From a virus, in IMG/VR virus record IMGVR_UViG_3300017917_003339, positions 1 to 64,000 of that record: a DNA stretch of 64,000 nt. The stretch is one strand, 5' to 3'. Position 1 is the stretch's first letter. Each line of letters begins with the position of its first letter. Positions 15,521 through 24,290 of this stretch are shown piece after piece. A program made the position numbers and the translations under genes. Under the pieces are notes generated by a model. The model was given only the letters and a program-made list of their open reading frames with translations, was not told where the DNA came from and made no database searches.

Positions 15521-15939
15521 TATATAATAGAATTAGCTTTTAATATCATTTCTAAATGAAACCAATCAACATAAGGTCTTGACGATAACTCTTTGTTAAA
15601 AGCCAATGGAACACCAATAGCTATATCATCTATCAAGTATTGACCGTAGGCCTTTGGACTATCAGTCCACTCATGTTGGGTTGGGTTTGTGTTAATACCG
15701 TACAATGGAATGTCGTTCTTTGCAAACCAATCTACAGCTTCTTGTAAACAATCTCTTACCTCACCATCAGGGTGAATGTAAGGTCTGTGACTTCGCATTG
15801 TAAACAAAATCAGTTTGTGACCTTTAGCCACTAATTGTTTAAGGACTGGTACCGCACCTATGTCTTTACCAACGTATGGGAAGTCATGTGTTGTACACGT
15901 ACCGTCAAAATCAACTAATATTTCAAATGTTTTATTCAT
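15520..15939 (-). CDS. HAD-like hydrolase
   Basis: 139 aa. Motif I is FEILVDFDGTCTTHDFP at residues 5-21, motif II is KLILFTMRSHRPYIHPDG near residue 42 and the late acidic site is GQYLIDDIAIGVPL near residue 101. No large cap domain is present, as in minimal phage HADs. It may dephosphorylate a nucleotide or small metabolite. One of four HADs in the window. Confidence 0.8.
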   Translation of the reverse strand: MNKTFEILVDFDGTCTTHDFPYVGKDIGAVPVLKQLVAKGHKLILFTMRSHRPYIHPDGEVRDCLQEAVDWFAKNDIPLYGINTNPTQHEWTDSPKAYGQYLIDDIAIGVPLAFNKELSSRPYVDWFHLEMILKANSII

Positions 15940-15943
15940 AATA

Positions 15944-15951
15944 CAAAGATA
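15944..15951 (-). promoter_or_regulatory. TAnnTTTG promoter element
   Basis: Minus strand TATCTTTG, 4 nt before the HAD start, implying a near-leaderless message. Confidence 0.5.
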
Positions 15952-15974
15952 CTAAATTACTTTTAATGTTGCAA

Positions 15975-16003
15975 TAAAAAAGTGGGATTTTTTATCCCAC
16001 TTT
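15975..16003 (-). terminator. intrinsic terminator
   Basis: Arms AAAGTGGGA / TCCCACTTT around an AT-rich loop, followed by T residues. The 5' arm overlaps the stop codon of the 528-aa gene. Confidence 0.75.
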
Positions 16004-17588
16004 ATATTTTAAATGTTGTAAACTCACCATCGACAAAGTTTATGTGTTGAGCCCTACCATCGTTGTGAATGATTACGTGTGATTGTAACCATGAACTTGG
16101 TCCTTGATTGTAGCCAACTCGAAGTTTGGTGGTGGTTCCTACAGCCATAGCACCGTCCTTACGACCTGGTGAATGATAGTGACCAACCACAATCTTAGTG
16201 TTCAATTTTCTGAACTGTAACAAAGAACCTCTACTACCGTTTGAACCCACATCACCATGCTGTCCTAACTCCCAACCCTTAACTCGATATGATGATGCTC
16301 TACCAAGTGTTTTGAACCTTGGGAACTTCTCGTTAATCAATGCTGGGATAACTCCTTTCACACTGTAAGGGTCTTTACCATATTGTTCAAGCAATATGTC
16401 AGAATACTTCATGTAAAGCCTTGAGTTTTTGAAAGTTGGTTGTTTTTTCCAATCCTCATTCTTAAGCCATCTGTCCAAGAAATCATCGTGGTTACTTCTT
16501 ACAATTACCACATTCTTAAATTTGTCAAATGGTTCAAGACCCATAAGCATTGCGTTAACTTCTTTCTCCAAGTCGTTGGTACCAGCAATTTCTTTACCAT
16601 ACTGAATGAAAGGGTCTTTCATTTGATGGTGGCTGATTGAATCACCATCGAATACGTCATGCAACACAACGTGTTCTGGTGTGACCTTGTCTAAGAATTC
16701 AAGTGTTTTATCTAACACTTCTTGGTCGTGGTGTCCGTAGTGTAAATCACCCAACACCGCAGCGGCCACTGAATTTATCTGGTGTATGCTACCATCTTCA
16801 ACTCGATAAATTAAATCAGTGAAGTTACCAGACTTGTCGTCAGCAGTTACTTGTCTTACAAAGAACGTTTCATCATCCTTGATTTCAACAACAGCAAAAC
16901 CAAATGTGTGGTGGAATTCACCAACTTTACCTGCCTTGGCATCTGTATAGTTCTTAACCGTTACAGCACCAGTTGTAAGCATGATTTTTGGCTTATTTCC
17001 GTCTAATACAGGAATCATTTCTAGCTGTACCTTCGGACTACCAAAGATACACGAGTTAACCCCGCTAATGGCTTGCATTCCAGTCATTGGATTTACAGCA
17101 GTTGGTTGTACTTTGATGTCAGACATAATTGACACGTACTTGTGAATGTCATGTCGGTTAGCATCTAAATAGGGTTCAACTTCTTTTTTCCAATGTTCTT
17201 CGTTTTTGTTATTGTTAGTCCAAATACTAGTTGGGTTTTTATAACGGCCAGCAATTATAAGAATCTCAGCATCAATAAATTCAGCATAAGCTTCCATATT
17301 GCGCAACAATTTCTTATGAACTGGAGTGTTATTTTGAGCCCAGCTTATAATGAACCTTTTCTTTTCAGAGTCGTGTTCTTTAGACTTGGCTTTAATGTAC
17401 TGTTCGGGTTCTACTTCTTGTTTTTCTTTAAACCCCAACTTTTCAGAACACCATTTACGGACTGTTCTTTCAGATTTACCGAAAAGCTTCATAAGAAGAA
17501 TCATTCGGTCATCCCATGGCAAATCTTTATTTAAATAAATGCTTCGGGCTTGTTCAATTTGTTCATTTGTAAGTTCTTTAAACTTCAT
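16002..17588 (-). CDS. helix-turn-helix + calcineurin-like phosphoesterase protein
   Basis: 528 aa. An N-terminal helix-turn-helix-like region (MILLMKLFGKSERTVRKWCS) is followed by a central domain of unknown type and, from about residue 275, a phosphoesterase-like core: AAVLGDLHYGHHD, VVLHDVFDGDSISHHQ, VVIVRSNHDDFLDRW and late GQHGDVGSN plus VVGHYHSPGRKDG. The GD, NHD and GHxH elements fit calcineurin-like enzymes. Proteins of this architecture recur in phages and are usually unnamed. Upstream lies a TAnnTTTG element. Confidence 0.72.
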   Translation of the reverse strand: MKFKELTNEQIEQARSIYLNKDLPWDDRMILLMKLFGKSERTVRKWCSEKLGFKEKQEVEPEQYIKAKSKEHDSEKKRFIISWAQNNTPVHKKLLRNMEAYAEFIDAEILIIAGRYKNPTSIWTNNNKNEEHWKKEVEPYLDANRHDIHKYVSIMSDIKVQPTAVNPMTGMQAISGVNSCIFGSPKVQLEMIPVLDGNKPKIMLTTGAVTVKNYTDAKAGKVGEFHHTFGFAVVEIKDDETFFVRQVTADDKSGNFTDLIYRVEDGSIHQINSVAAAVLGDLHYGHHDQEVLDKTLEFLDKVTPEHVVLHDVFDGDSISHHQMKDPFIQYGKEIAGTNDLEKEVNAMLMGLEPFDKFKNVVIVRSNHDDFLDRWLKNEDWKKQPTFKNSRLYMKYSDILLEQYGKDPYSVKGVIPALINEKFPRFKTLGRASSYRVKGWELGQHGDVGSNGSRGSLLQFRKLNTKIVVGHYHSPGRKDGAMAVGTTTKLRVGYNQGPSSWLQSHVIIHNDGRAQHINFVDGEFTTFKI

Positions 17589-17621
17589 TAAAAATTTTGT
17601 GTTATCAAAATGTTATTTTTA

Positions 17622-17629
17622 CAAATATA
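17622..17629 (-). promoter_or_regulatory. TAnnTTTG promoter element
   Basis: Minus strand TATATTTG, 33 nt before the 528-aa gene. Confidence 0.6.
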
Positions 17630-17653
17630 CTAACATATTTGCATATAAGCAAG

Positions 17654-18469
17654 TTAATCAGTGACTATCTCACTTTTTGGTATCAAAGACATGAGGTATT
17701 CTCGGTCTTGAGTGAAAACTGGTGTGTTATAATCTGGTAACCATTTACTACGTTGTACTGGTTCACCGTTTTGTCCTTCAATTGTTATCACATGTCTTTT
17801 AATGACAGTGCCTCGTTTATACTTTGGCGCATAGTCATTCCAATTAACACCCTTCTCTTGGAAAAGCATTTCTTGTTTTTCGTCACTAGACTTGTTCATT
17901 GTAGCTGAGTGACCCAACAACGCGTGTGCCGCCATACTAACGCTGTTACGAGTACAGTCTTGCTGGCGCCAGATAAAATAGTTGGCAACCTCTCTGATGT
18001 CTGGAATAACAAACACCCTTGAGTCGAATACCGCATCAATTTCTGGAAAATCACCAGTTACAAGCTTTTCGATTACTTCTTCTTTGGTGTATTTAAAACT
18101 CAATAAAAGTCTAAGCATCATTTTGTTAAACGAAGCTGTTATCTTTGAAGCTGAAATACTACATAGCTTCTGTACTTTACCATCAAATGGTAACTCAGAA
18201 TCAATGTTGTCAATTGTTGAAAACACAAGGCTGATTTCATCTGATTGAGTATAAGCAAAGGCTGGTACCATGTACTTACATAACTCGATTGTAGCAGCAT
18301 CCATTACGTTTGACAACAAGTCATCAAACGGCTTATTGAATTTTTTGGTATATTTGCTAAAACCCTTACCATCAAGTCGTATGATAACATACGACCTGTT
18401 TGGTATCTTAAGGTTATAACATGACTCGTATTCTTTCATACGGTCTGATAATGATTGAGTTTTTCCCAT
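17654..18469 (-). CDS. tRNA(His) guanylyltransferase-like 3'-5' polymerase (Thg1-like)
   Basis: 271 aa, typical length. The catalytic palm motifs are visible: VIIRLDGKGFSKYTKKFNKP near residue 28 and FAYTQSDEISLVFS near residue 72, carrying the two metal-binding Asp sites. Later WRQQDCTRNSVSMAAHALLG matches the family. Thg1 adds G to the 5' end of tRNA-His; bacterial and archaeal Thg1-like proteins repair 5'-truncated tRNAs by templated 3'-5' addition. No tRNA-His was found in the window, so a repair or processing role for the phage tRNAs is the more attractive reading. Confidence 0.92.
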   Translation of the reverse strand: MGKTQSLSDRMKEYESCYNLKIPNRSYVIIRLDGKGFSKYTKKFNKPFDDLLSNVMDAATIELCKYMVPAFAYTQSDEISLVFSTIDNIDSELPFDGKVQKLCSISASKITASFNKMMLRLLLSFKYTKEEVIEKLVTGDFPEIDAVFDSRVFVIPDIREVANYFIWRQQDCTRNSVSMAAHALLGHSATMNKSSDEKQEMLFQEKGVNWNDYAPKYKRGTVIKRHVITIEGQNGEPVQRSKWLPDYNTPVFTQDREYLMSLIPKSEIVTD

Positions 18470-18474
18470 TGTGT

Positions 18475-18750
18475 TTAAAAATTTTTTAAAATATCTTTAA
18501 TGATTTCCTCTCTTGTTATCACTCCATCTGAAATAAGTTTATTGTTAGCATTAACCTGAGCTTTAAGTAAAGTATCCATGTCTTCCATTTTGACAATAAA
18601 TTTACTTCCATTTCTTTGGTAAAAAATTTCTTTGGTTTTTAACTCTTCCTCAACAAGATTATATACTTTATTCATGTACTCGTCTGGAAGTGAAGTGTTA
18701 AAATCTTCACCTTTACTGTTTTTAAATCTAATTTTTTCTATTTTTCCCAT
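18475..18750 (-). CDS. unknown 91-aa protein
   Basis: 91 aa, charged (MGKIEKIRFKNSKGEDFNTS), probably a small beta/alpha protein. It lies 5 nt upstream of the Thg1-like gene and is likely co-transcribed. No family recognised. Confidence 0.65.
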   Translation of the reverse strand: MGKIEKIRFKNSKGEDFNTSLPDEYMNKVYNLVEEELKTKEIFYQRNGSKFIVKMEDMDTLLKAQVNANNKLISDGVITREEIIKDILKNF

Positions 18751-18762
18751 AATTATAATTTT

Positions 18763-19707
18763 TTAACCTCCACAACCACCGCAGCCACCGCATCCTGATG
18801 AACCACACCCTGATGAACCACACCCTGATGAACCACATCCTGATGAACTACTACTGCTGTCGCTACCGCACCCGAAAAAAGATGAGATTATCGTACAACC
18901 GCTGTCAGCCGAGCTAGATGAAGAATTAGATGAGGACCTAGATGATGAACTAGATGAGGACCTAGACGATGAACTAGATGAGGACCTAGACGATGAACTA
19001 TTGTATCTACTAGAAGTGTTATTGTATCTGTTGCTTCTAGAACTTCTAGTTAAATATCGATATATACCTCTGAATAAGAAGTAGAAACCAATAGAAATTA
19101 AAATAGCCCAGATAACGACTGATATCTCACCTTCTGAATCCGATGGTTTTGCTGATAAAAACAAAACCGCACCAAACAATGTAAACAAGATTGTCGCAAG
19201 GCTTAATGTGTGTTTTTGAACCTTTTCTTTGTTTAACACATAGTTATCGTGCATGCTCACACGTCTAAAGTTAATCTTACCAAATCTGATTTCGTGACTT
19301 GGCCAAATGTCTCTTGGTGCGTCATGGCCGAATTCGTTTCGATAAAATTCAAGCGTTTGTGAGTATTGGTCGTCGTATCTTTTTTTCTCTACAACACCAC
19401 CCTTGGTTGGACCGTGATGTAATCTAAACCCACCGAGAGTATTTTCACACATTTCTACCCAATATGAGTAGGAATAAACCAAGTGCAAATGCCATGCTTG
19501 GTCTACTTCATCTGATGGCGTCAAGGACTTTCCAGATACGACTGACATGTAGATGAATTTCTTGTATTCATCAACCACTCGTTTTGAAAACTCAATCGAC
19601 CATCCATTCTCTCTGGCAAGTCTGTCAGTAAAAGAGAATGACGCTTCTGGGTTATCTAAACTAAAGTTAGATAGTTTTTCCCACAATTCTAAATTTGTCT
19701 TTACCAT
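18763..19707 (-). CDS. glycine-rich-domain protein-like, membrane, Cys/Gly tail
   Basis: 314 aa. The first 150 residues hold the signature of glycine-rich domain-containing proteins: SGKSLTPSDEVDQAWHLHLV and YWVEMCENTLGGFRLHHGPT. Two transmembrane segments follow near residues 170-215. The tail is first Ser/Arg-rich, then Ser-rich, and ends in repeats of CGSSG and CGG. Eukaryotic and bacterial relatives are poorly understood. The tail repeat suggests slippage-prone DNA at 18770-19000. Confidence 0.75.
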   Translation of the reverse strand: MVKTNLELWEKLSNFSLDNPEASFSFTDRLARENGWSIEFSKRVVDEYKKFIYMSVVSGKSLTPSDEVDQAWHLHLVYSYSYWVEMCENTLGGFRLHHGPTKGGVVEKKRYDDQYSQTLEFYRNEFGHDAPRDIWPSHEIRFGKINFRRVSMHDNYVLNKEKVQKHTLSLATILFTLFGAVLFLSAKPSDSEGEISVVIWAILISIGFYFLFRGIYRYLTRSSRSNRYNNTSSRYNSSSSRSSSSSSSRSSSSSSSRSSSNSSSSSADSGCTIISSFFGCGSDSSSSSSGCGSSGCGSSGCGSSGCGGCGGCGG

Positions 19708-19720
19708 ATTTTAATTTTTA

Positions 19721-19728
19721 CAAATATA
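19721..19728 (-). promoter_or_regulatory. TAnnTTTG promoter element
   Basis: Minus strand TATATTTG, 13 nt before the glycine-rich-domain gene and overlapping the start of the intergenic gap. Confidence 0.6.
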
Positions 19729-19732
19729 CTGA

Positions 19733-20668
19733 TTATTTTTCTAACCACAAAAAATCATGGCTAATTTTTGTGTCATACAAGCAAAATTCTACGATAACCT
19801 TTTCGTATTCCATACCATTTCTGGTCAAATGCAATTTGGTTCGTTGTACATCATGCTTAACTTTCTCATAGTTAACATCATACCATCTGAGTGTCATCAT
19901 GTTAACAAACATTCCGTTGTCCAACTTCTTAAAGTAGTTTCTGGACAAGTGAGCATTGTTAATCTCTGCCAATTCTTGAAGTCTTGGTTTCTGGTCTTCC
20001 GTTATAATACAACCAATATGTGCTTCAAAGTAACAATCCTTTGGCATCGGGGCATCACCAACTGGAGCAGCTGGGTGCCATGGCACTGTTTCAATCTTCT
20101 TGCGGACAACCTTAAAACCTTGGCTTTCTAACACACTTTCAATCTTTAAACATTCATTGTAAGCCCCAGTGTTGGTACCGAAAAAGTGTGATGATGTCAT
20201 TACGTCACGCATAACGCTTTGACCTTTGTTCTCTAAATCTAAGATGATTGGTTTAACTGGGGTTGCTGAATTTATCAACCCACAGATACCTCTGAATCTA
20301 TCTTCTTGACCTTCTTTCAATTGTACCGTAACATGTATCTCAAATGGAATCATGTCGTCAACTTGGGATTCTTTGTATTGAATACCTTGCCATTTTTCCG
20401 CTTTTAAGCGCATTGTTTCTTCGATTTCCTCGTGGGAATACCCTAACTCATATGCGATGGAGATAGCGGTTAAAATCACGTCTACTGACTCTTCTAGGAT
20501 TCTACCTTTCTCTATGAATCTGTGGATTGTACCAGCAGCATTGTCAAAAGGCAATACCACCTTGGCCAACTCACCAGATTCCTCAGCAACCTTAAGTGCT
20601 TTTTGAGATAGCGTTTTCTTGTCAGCTAGTGAAAGTCTTTGTATATAGTCTAATAACTTGAATTCCAT
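19733..20668 (-). CDS. MazG-like nucleotide pyrophosphohydrolase fused to an unknown domain
   Basis: 311 aa. The N-terminal 95 residues are MazG-like: KVAEESGELAKVVLPFDNAA then ILEESVDVILTAISIAYELG, with the EExxE and ExxxD metal sites. The remaining 200 residues (from MIPFEIHVTVQLKEGQEDRF) form two similar-looking alpha/beta halves that I do not recognise. The start overlaps the stop of the PRPP synthetase by one base, tying it to nucleotide supply. Phage MazG proteins degrade dNTPs or alarmones. Confidence 0.78.
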   Translation of the reverse strand: MEFKLLDYIQRLSLADKKTLSQKALKVAEESGELAKVVLPFDNAAGTIHRFIEKGRILEESVDVILTAISIAYELGYSHEEIEETMRLKAEKWQGIQYKESQVDDMIPFEIHVTVQLKEGQEDRFRGICGLINSATPVKPIILDLENKGQSVMRDVMTSSHFFGTNTGAYNECLKIESVLESQGFKVVRKKIETVPWHPAAPVGDAPMPKDCYFEAHIGCIITEDQKPRLQELAEINNAHLSRNYFKKLDNGMFVNMMTLRWYDVNYEKVKHDVQRTKLHLTRNGMEYEKVIVEFCLYDTKISHDFLWLEK

Positions 20669-21651
20669 TAGAATCTTTCCCCTTTTAAACCTTCATAACT
20701 TGAATGACTGTTAATGGCTAGGATGGCTAAACCAATTTGTTTTGCCATAGATACCACTTTTATCTTAGGGATACCGTAACCTATAGGTTCGTTACCCTTA
20801 TCCAACGAATCACTGATAACCAATTCGGTAAGAACTGATTTTTCAATACGACCCAAAGCAGGACCAGACAACACGCCATGGCTGATAATTGCTCTAACGC
20901 TGTTGGCACCAGCTTCCATGATAACTTCAGCGGCTTTACATAGTGTACCAGCGGTATCAACCATATCATCCAATATGATTACGTCTTTGCCAGTTACATC
21001 ACCGATGATAACCATTTCATCAATTACGTTAGCTTGTTTACGTGTTTTATCAAGCATTACATAGTTAATAGCAATATCATGATATTTACCCAATTGGTCT
21101 TTCATGCGCTTAACGCGTTTACCAGAACCAGCATCAGGACCACACAAGATTGTATTCTCGTTGTAGATGCTAGCGATGTAGCTATCGAAAATGTTTTTAC
21201 CTTCCAAGTGTGTTATTGGAATGTTGAAGAACCCTTGGATTTGGTCAGCATGTAAGTCAAATGTAACCACACCTGTGGCACCACGATGCTCAATCATTTC
21301 AGCCATAACCTTTGCACCGATTGGACCACGAGATTGGTCTTTCTTGTCTTGGCGAGCATAAGGAAAGTAAGGTAAGATAGGGATAATCTCTTTGGCGGCA
21401 GCACGCTTAGCAGCATCTATCGCCAAATTGAGTTTGATAATCTCATCTGAGTTGTTAGGGCTTGTCAGCAAGTAAACACGTTTACCTCTGATTGAATTGC
21501 AGAAATCAACACATAATTCACCATCGGAAAATTTTTGTGAATTGGCATAATCAACAAAAATTGGGTCTGTAGACTTTTCTCGAATTGATTTGATAATCGC
21601 TTCGGCCAATTTTTGTCTGTCATCAATTGATATAAGGACTGATTCTAACAT
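20668..21651 (-). CDS. prs: ribose-phosphate pyrophosphokinase (PRPP synthetase)
   Basis: 327 aa, normal length. Family blocks are intact: LPYFPYARQDKKDQSRGPIG near residue 93, GVVTFDLHADQIQGFF near residue 132, and the PRPP loop VIILDDMVDTAGTLCKA near residue 224. It makes PRPP from ribose 5-phosphate and ATP. PRPP is the co-substrate of the NAMPT encoded 6.5 kb away, so the phage carries all steps from ribose 5-phosphate and nicotinamide to NAD+. It has its own TAnnTTTG promoter. Confidence 0.95.
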   Translation of the reverse strand: MLESVLISIDDRQKLAEAIIKSIREKSTDPIFVDYANSQKFSDGELCVDFCNSIRGKRVYLLTSPNNSDEIIKLNLAIDAAKRAAAKEIIPILPYFPYARQDKKDQSRGPIGAKVMAEMIEHRGATGVVTFDLHADQIQGFFNIPITHLEGKNIFDSYIASIYNENTILCGPDAGSGKRVKRMKDQLGKYHDIAINYVMLDKTRKQANVIDEMVIIGDVTGKDVIILDDMVDTAGTLCKAAEVIMEAGANSVRAIISHGVLSGPALGRIEKSVLTELVISDSLDKGNEPIGYGIPKIKVVSMAKQIGLAILAINSHSSYEGLKGERF

Positions 21652-21667
21652 AAGTTGTAATTTTTAG

Positions 21668-21675
21668 CAAAGATA
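21668..21675 (-). promoter_or_regulatory. TAnnTTTG promoter element
   Basis: Minus strand TATCTTTG, 16 nt before the PRPP synthetase start. Confidence 0.6.
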
Positions 21676-21681
21676 CAAAAT

Positions 21682-21710
21682 AAAAAATGAATAACCAAGC
21701 GGTTATTCAT
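21682..21710 (-). terminator. intrinsic terminator
   Basis: Arms TGAATAACC / GGTTATTCA with loop AAGC, then a T run on the minus strand. The stop codon of the 57-aa gene lies in the first arm. Confidence 0.78.
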
Positions 21711-21876
21711 CTTTTTTTAATTTTTTGCTAATCCAGTAGGCTCCATATGCGATAGCGGCTGCTATTGCTATGTATTTTACAAGATGAACAAAGATTACCA
21801 CACCAACAAATATCATCTTAAAGACGATAATAAGCAGCAATGCTGCCAAAAAGAATAAAATTAGTTTAAGTTTCAT
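21703..21876 (-). CDS. small membrane protein
   Basis: 57 aa by my translation from the ATG at 21874-21876. Two hydrophobic segments (LILFFLAALLLIIVF and YIAIAAAIAYGAYWI) and a basic tail KKLKKDE suggest two transmembrane helices with a cytoplasmic C-terminus. Its stop codon is inside the terminator hairpin. Function unknown. Confidence 0.65.
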   Translation of the reverse strand: MKLKLILFFLAALLLIIVFKMIFVGVVIFVHLVKYIAIAAAIAYGAYWISKKLKKDE

Positions 21877-21887
21877 ATTTTTTGTTT

Positions 21888-22244
21888 TTAATCAATTTTT
21901 TTCCACACTCTATCGTGCCATTTTGTCTTGTATGTCCCTAACTCATAGCTACCATTGTACAACACAATGTCAAGCGCTGTTGGTAGTTCGGAATACAATT
22001 TATCCCATTCAGCTTTCTGTTCTTCTGAAAAACCCTCCGTTTGTATTTTGAAAGTTTTTTCTTCATCCCTGAAACCATTTAGAATTATGTCTATGGCTTC
22101 ATAAATGGTGTCTTCACCGAACGGTGGTATATAATCTTCACCATCGTTATGCATGTTAACTATAAAACCGTCTTTTAGGCTCCAACGTAAATTTTTTAAG
22201 AGTTTTACGTGTTCCTCTTTTAATTCAAATTTAATTACGCTCAT
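21888..22244 (-). CDS. unknown 118-aa protein
   Basis: 118 aa, acidic, alpha/beta (SVIKFELKEEHVKLLKNLRW). The start overlaps the Sir2 stop by one base, so the two are translationally coupled. No family recognised. Coupling suggests a partner or regulator of the sirtuin, which is inference. Confidence 0.7.
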   Translation of the reverse strand: MSVIKFELKEEHVKLLKNLRWSLKDGFIVNMHNDGEDYIPPFGEDTIYEAIDIILNGFRDEEKTFKIQTEGFSEEQKAEWDKLYSELPTALDIVLYNGSYELGTYKTKWHDRVWKKID

Positions 22245-22999
22245 TACTCGTCGTTTTTATCACTTCCAATGGCTTGAACCATTAGATTATTAACCAATTC
22301 TGTTACCCCTTCAACAGCACCCTTTTCAATGTAAGTGATGTTAAGTTCTGGGTACTCCAACCCTAACGATTTTGTTGGCGCTGGGTCGACAAAATAGATA
22401 GGCACATCTCGTTTACACTTTTCAAAAAAGTTATAAGTGTAACCAATATTCATACTGGTACCAATCACAATGATTATGTCAGCTTCAATAAACGCTTCTA
22501 ACGCATTGTAAAAGAAAAACGGAAACTCACCAAACCAAACAATGTGTGGTCTTAACTGTGAACCGTATTCTTCATCCTTATCACCAATGTTTATATCATC
22601 GTAACCAATATCATAAACCTTTTGTGTTGCAACTAATAGTGGGTTGTCCATACCAAAACATGTTCTAGCCTTAGTCAACTCACCGTGTAAGTGTAAGATT
22701 TTAGTTGAACCCGCTCTTTCGTGTAGGTCGTCTACGTTTTGTGTGACAATCGTTACATCATACTCTGATTCAAGTGTAACCAACGCTTTGTGGGCATCGT
22801 TAGGATGAACAGTTGGTAACTGTCTACGTCTTGCGTTGTAGAAATCCAATACCTTAGAACGGTCTTTTCTCCAACCTTCTGGTGTGGCAACTTCATCAAT
22901 CTTAAAGTTTTCCCACAACCCATCCTTGGTATCCCTAAACGTATCGATACCAGACTCTTTGCTGACTCCAGCACCTGTAAATATAACTACCTTTTTCAT
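22244..22999 (-). CDS. Sir2-family NAD+-dependent deacylase
   Basis: 251 aa. NAD+-binding motifs: FTGAGVSKESGIDTFR at residues 7-22 and TQNVDDLHERAG at 86-97; the catalytic His is H105 in LHLHGEL. A YNARRR stretch at 54-59 gives the Tyr-x-x-Arg pair seen in CobB/SIRT5-type desuccinylases. The zinc-binding Cys pairs are missing, with a single Cys in ARTCFGMD. It may deacylate proteins or, as some Sir2 domains do, consume NAD+. It belongs to the NAD+ and ADP-ribose gene block. Confidence 0.92.
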   Translation of the reverse strand: MKKVVIFTGAGVSKESGIDTFRDTKDGLWENFKIDEVATPEGWRKDRSKVLDFYNARRRQLPTVHPNDAHKALVTLESEYDVTIVTQNVDDLHERAGSTKILHLHGELTKARTCFGMDNPLLVATQKVYDIGYDDINIGDKDEEYGSQLRPHIVWFGEFPFFFYNALEAFIEADIIIVIGTSMNIGYTYNFFEKCKRDVPIYFVDPAPTKSLGLEYPELNITYIEKGAVEGVTELVNNLMVQAIGSDKNDE

Positions 23000-23301
23000 T
23001 ATCTAAGGGTTCTAATGAACGCCAAGGTTCTTAGAAATAATCTAAGTGTTATGAAAAAACCACCAACAAAACCAAAGTCATACCATGCTCCGTTGTTACG
23101 TACTGCATATATCGCCACATCGTCCCATATAAGACTACCAATAAAAGATGGGAACATAATCAAACCATGCCATGTTCCACCCCAGAACCCGTATACATGC
23201 TCGTCAGGGTTCGTGAAAGTCACATGTGCTGCATCAGCACATCCAGTGAATAACATTGCTGCCAGCAACGCTATAATTACTACTAAAATTCTTTTTTTCA
23301 T
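22999..23301 (-). CDS. putative lipoprotein with membrane segments
   Basis: 100 aa. The N-terminus is a signal peptide with lipobox (LLAAMLFTGC, Cys at about residue 20). The rest is aromatic-rich with a predicted hydrophobic C-terminal helix (FVGGFFITLRLFLRTLAF). Envelope location is likely. Phage lipoproteins often mediate superinfection exclusion, but nothing specific shows this here. Coupled to Sir2 by a one-base overlap. Confidence 0.65.
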   Translation of the reverse strand: MKKRILVVIIALLAAMLFTGCADAAHVTFTNPDEHVYGFWGGTWHGLIMFPSFIGSLIWDDVAIYAVRNNGAWYDFGFVGGFFITLRLFLRTLAFIRTLR

Positions 23302-23684
23302 TCGTCTAATAATTTTTTAAGTCTTTTTTTAACTTCTTGTTTTACCCTTTCTTCAAAGGTTCTACTCATTACATTTTCAATGACTTCTTGAGTAATTTTG
23401 TTTATTTTGTTATCAACGTGTTGTCTTAAAGATAACTCAAATTCATTTAGTTTTTTATCAAGTTCACGCTTAAGGTATTCTTTCTTACATTCAATCTCAT
23501 CACTTGTCATTGAACTAAAATGTAAGTCAATAAATTTATTCAACTCTTCTTTGAGTTCTATTGGTGTGATAACCATTGTATCACCCTTTTGGTTTTCAAA
23601 ACTTATTGTTTTCTTTTCAAATGGTAACCATGTGTCATCGATTCTTAACTTATTAAATTCTTTTAATTTAGATATTCTCGCCAT
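23298..23684 (-). CDS. unknown helical protein
   Basis: 128 aa. A beta N-terminal third (DTWLPFEKKTISFENQKGD) precedes a long, charged coiled-coil-like region (ECKKEYLKRELDKKLNEFEL) to the C-terminus. Overlaps both neighbours by a few bases, in operon. No family recognised. Confidence 0.68.
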   Translation of the reverse strand: MARISKLKEFNKLRIDDTWLPFEKKTISFENQKGDTMVITPIELKEELNKFIDLHFSSMTSDEIECKKEYLKRELDKKLNEFELSLRQHVDNKINKITQEVIENVMSRTFEERVKQEVKKRLKKLLDE

Positions 23685-24111
23685 AATGGTTAAACATTAA
23701 CTCATAAACCTCAGCCCATTCTGTTTCGGCATCAAAACCAGCCTTGTCTTCAAACAAAACATTCATGTAAGGTTTTTTATCGTAATTGCCATAACCCTTA
23801 AGGTCTGTGACAACTTCTGGATTTTCATTCACATACTTAAAATGAATGTTATTCTCTTCAAACAATTGAAGATATTCTTCAACTTCATTTGGGTGAGAAC
23901 ATGTGTATATCACCATTTCAACATCTGGCAATTTGCTTAAATATTGCAAGGTCTCTTTGGCCATTGGGTAAAATTCCTTTGGAACATTACCTGCCTTGTA
24001 ATTTGGTCTTAGTATTGTACTATGAATGTCAAAAAACCAAAATGTTTTGTCCCACCCTCTTTGACTCTTAAGGTCAAAATGATTGATTTGAATTGCTCTT
24101 GTTATGCTCAT
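23668..24111 (-). CDS. HAD-like phosphatase
   Basis: 147 aa. Motif I is TFWFFDIHSTILRPNY near residue 23, with Asp-x-His in place of Asp-x-Asp. Motif II is VEMVIYTCSHPNEVEEYL near residue 64, and a late acidic site is NVLFEDKAGFDAE. The His at motif I position 3 is unusual and may change or weaken catalysis. Overlaps the neighbouring genes by 4-17 nt. Confidence 0.7.
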   Translation of the reverse strand: MSITRAIQINHFDLKSQRGWDKTFWFFDIHSTILRPNYKAGNVPKEFYPMAKETLQYLSKLPDVEMVIYTCSHPNEVEEYLQLFEENNIHFKYVNENPEVVTDLKGYGNYDKKPYMNVLFEDKAGFDAETEWAEVYELMFNHYGENI

Positions 24112-24290
24112 AATTTGTATAATTGTCTAAAATCAACTACTTTCATTGAATAATACGTATCTCCTTGTTTGAAGAATACGGTGTCGCCAATTTGTGTTGT
24201 GTTTTTAGGTTCCCATTTTTCCAACACACTTATTGGTAACACGGTTTCGCCTTCATTGGCTACACCAACTTTAATCGACTGTTCCGCCAT
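24108..24290 (-). CDS. unknown small beta-rich protein
   Basis: 60 aa (MAEQSIKVGVANEGETVLPI), probably a small beta barrel-like domain, overlapping the HAD genes on both sides. No family recognised. Confidence 0.6.
   Translation of the reverse strand: MAEQSIKVGVANEGETVLPISVLEKWEPKNTTQIGDTVFFKQGDTYYSMKVVDFRQLYKL

Noticed and set aside
19757-20131. Plus-strand frames opposite long genes
   Set aside because: They are shadows of well-supported minus-strand genes with family motifs.
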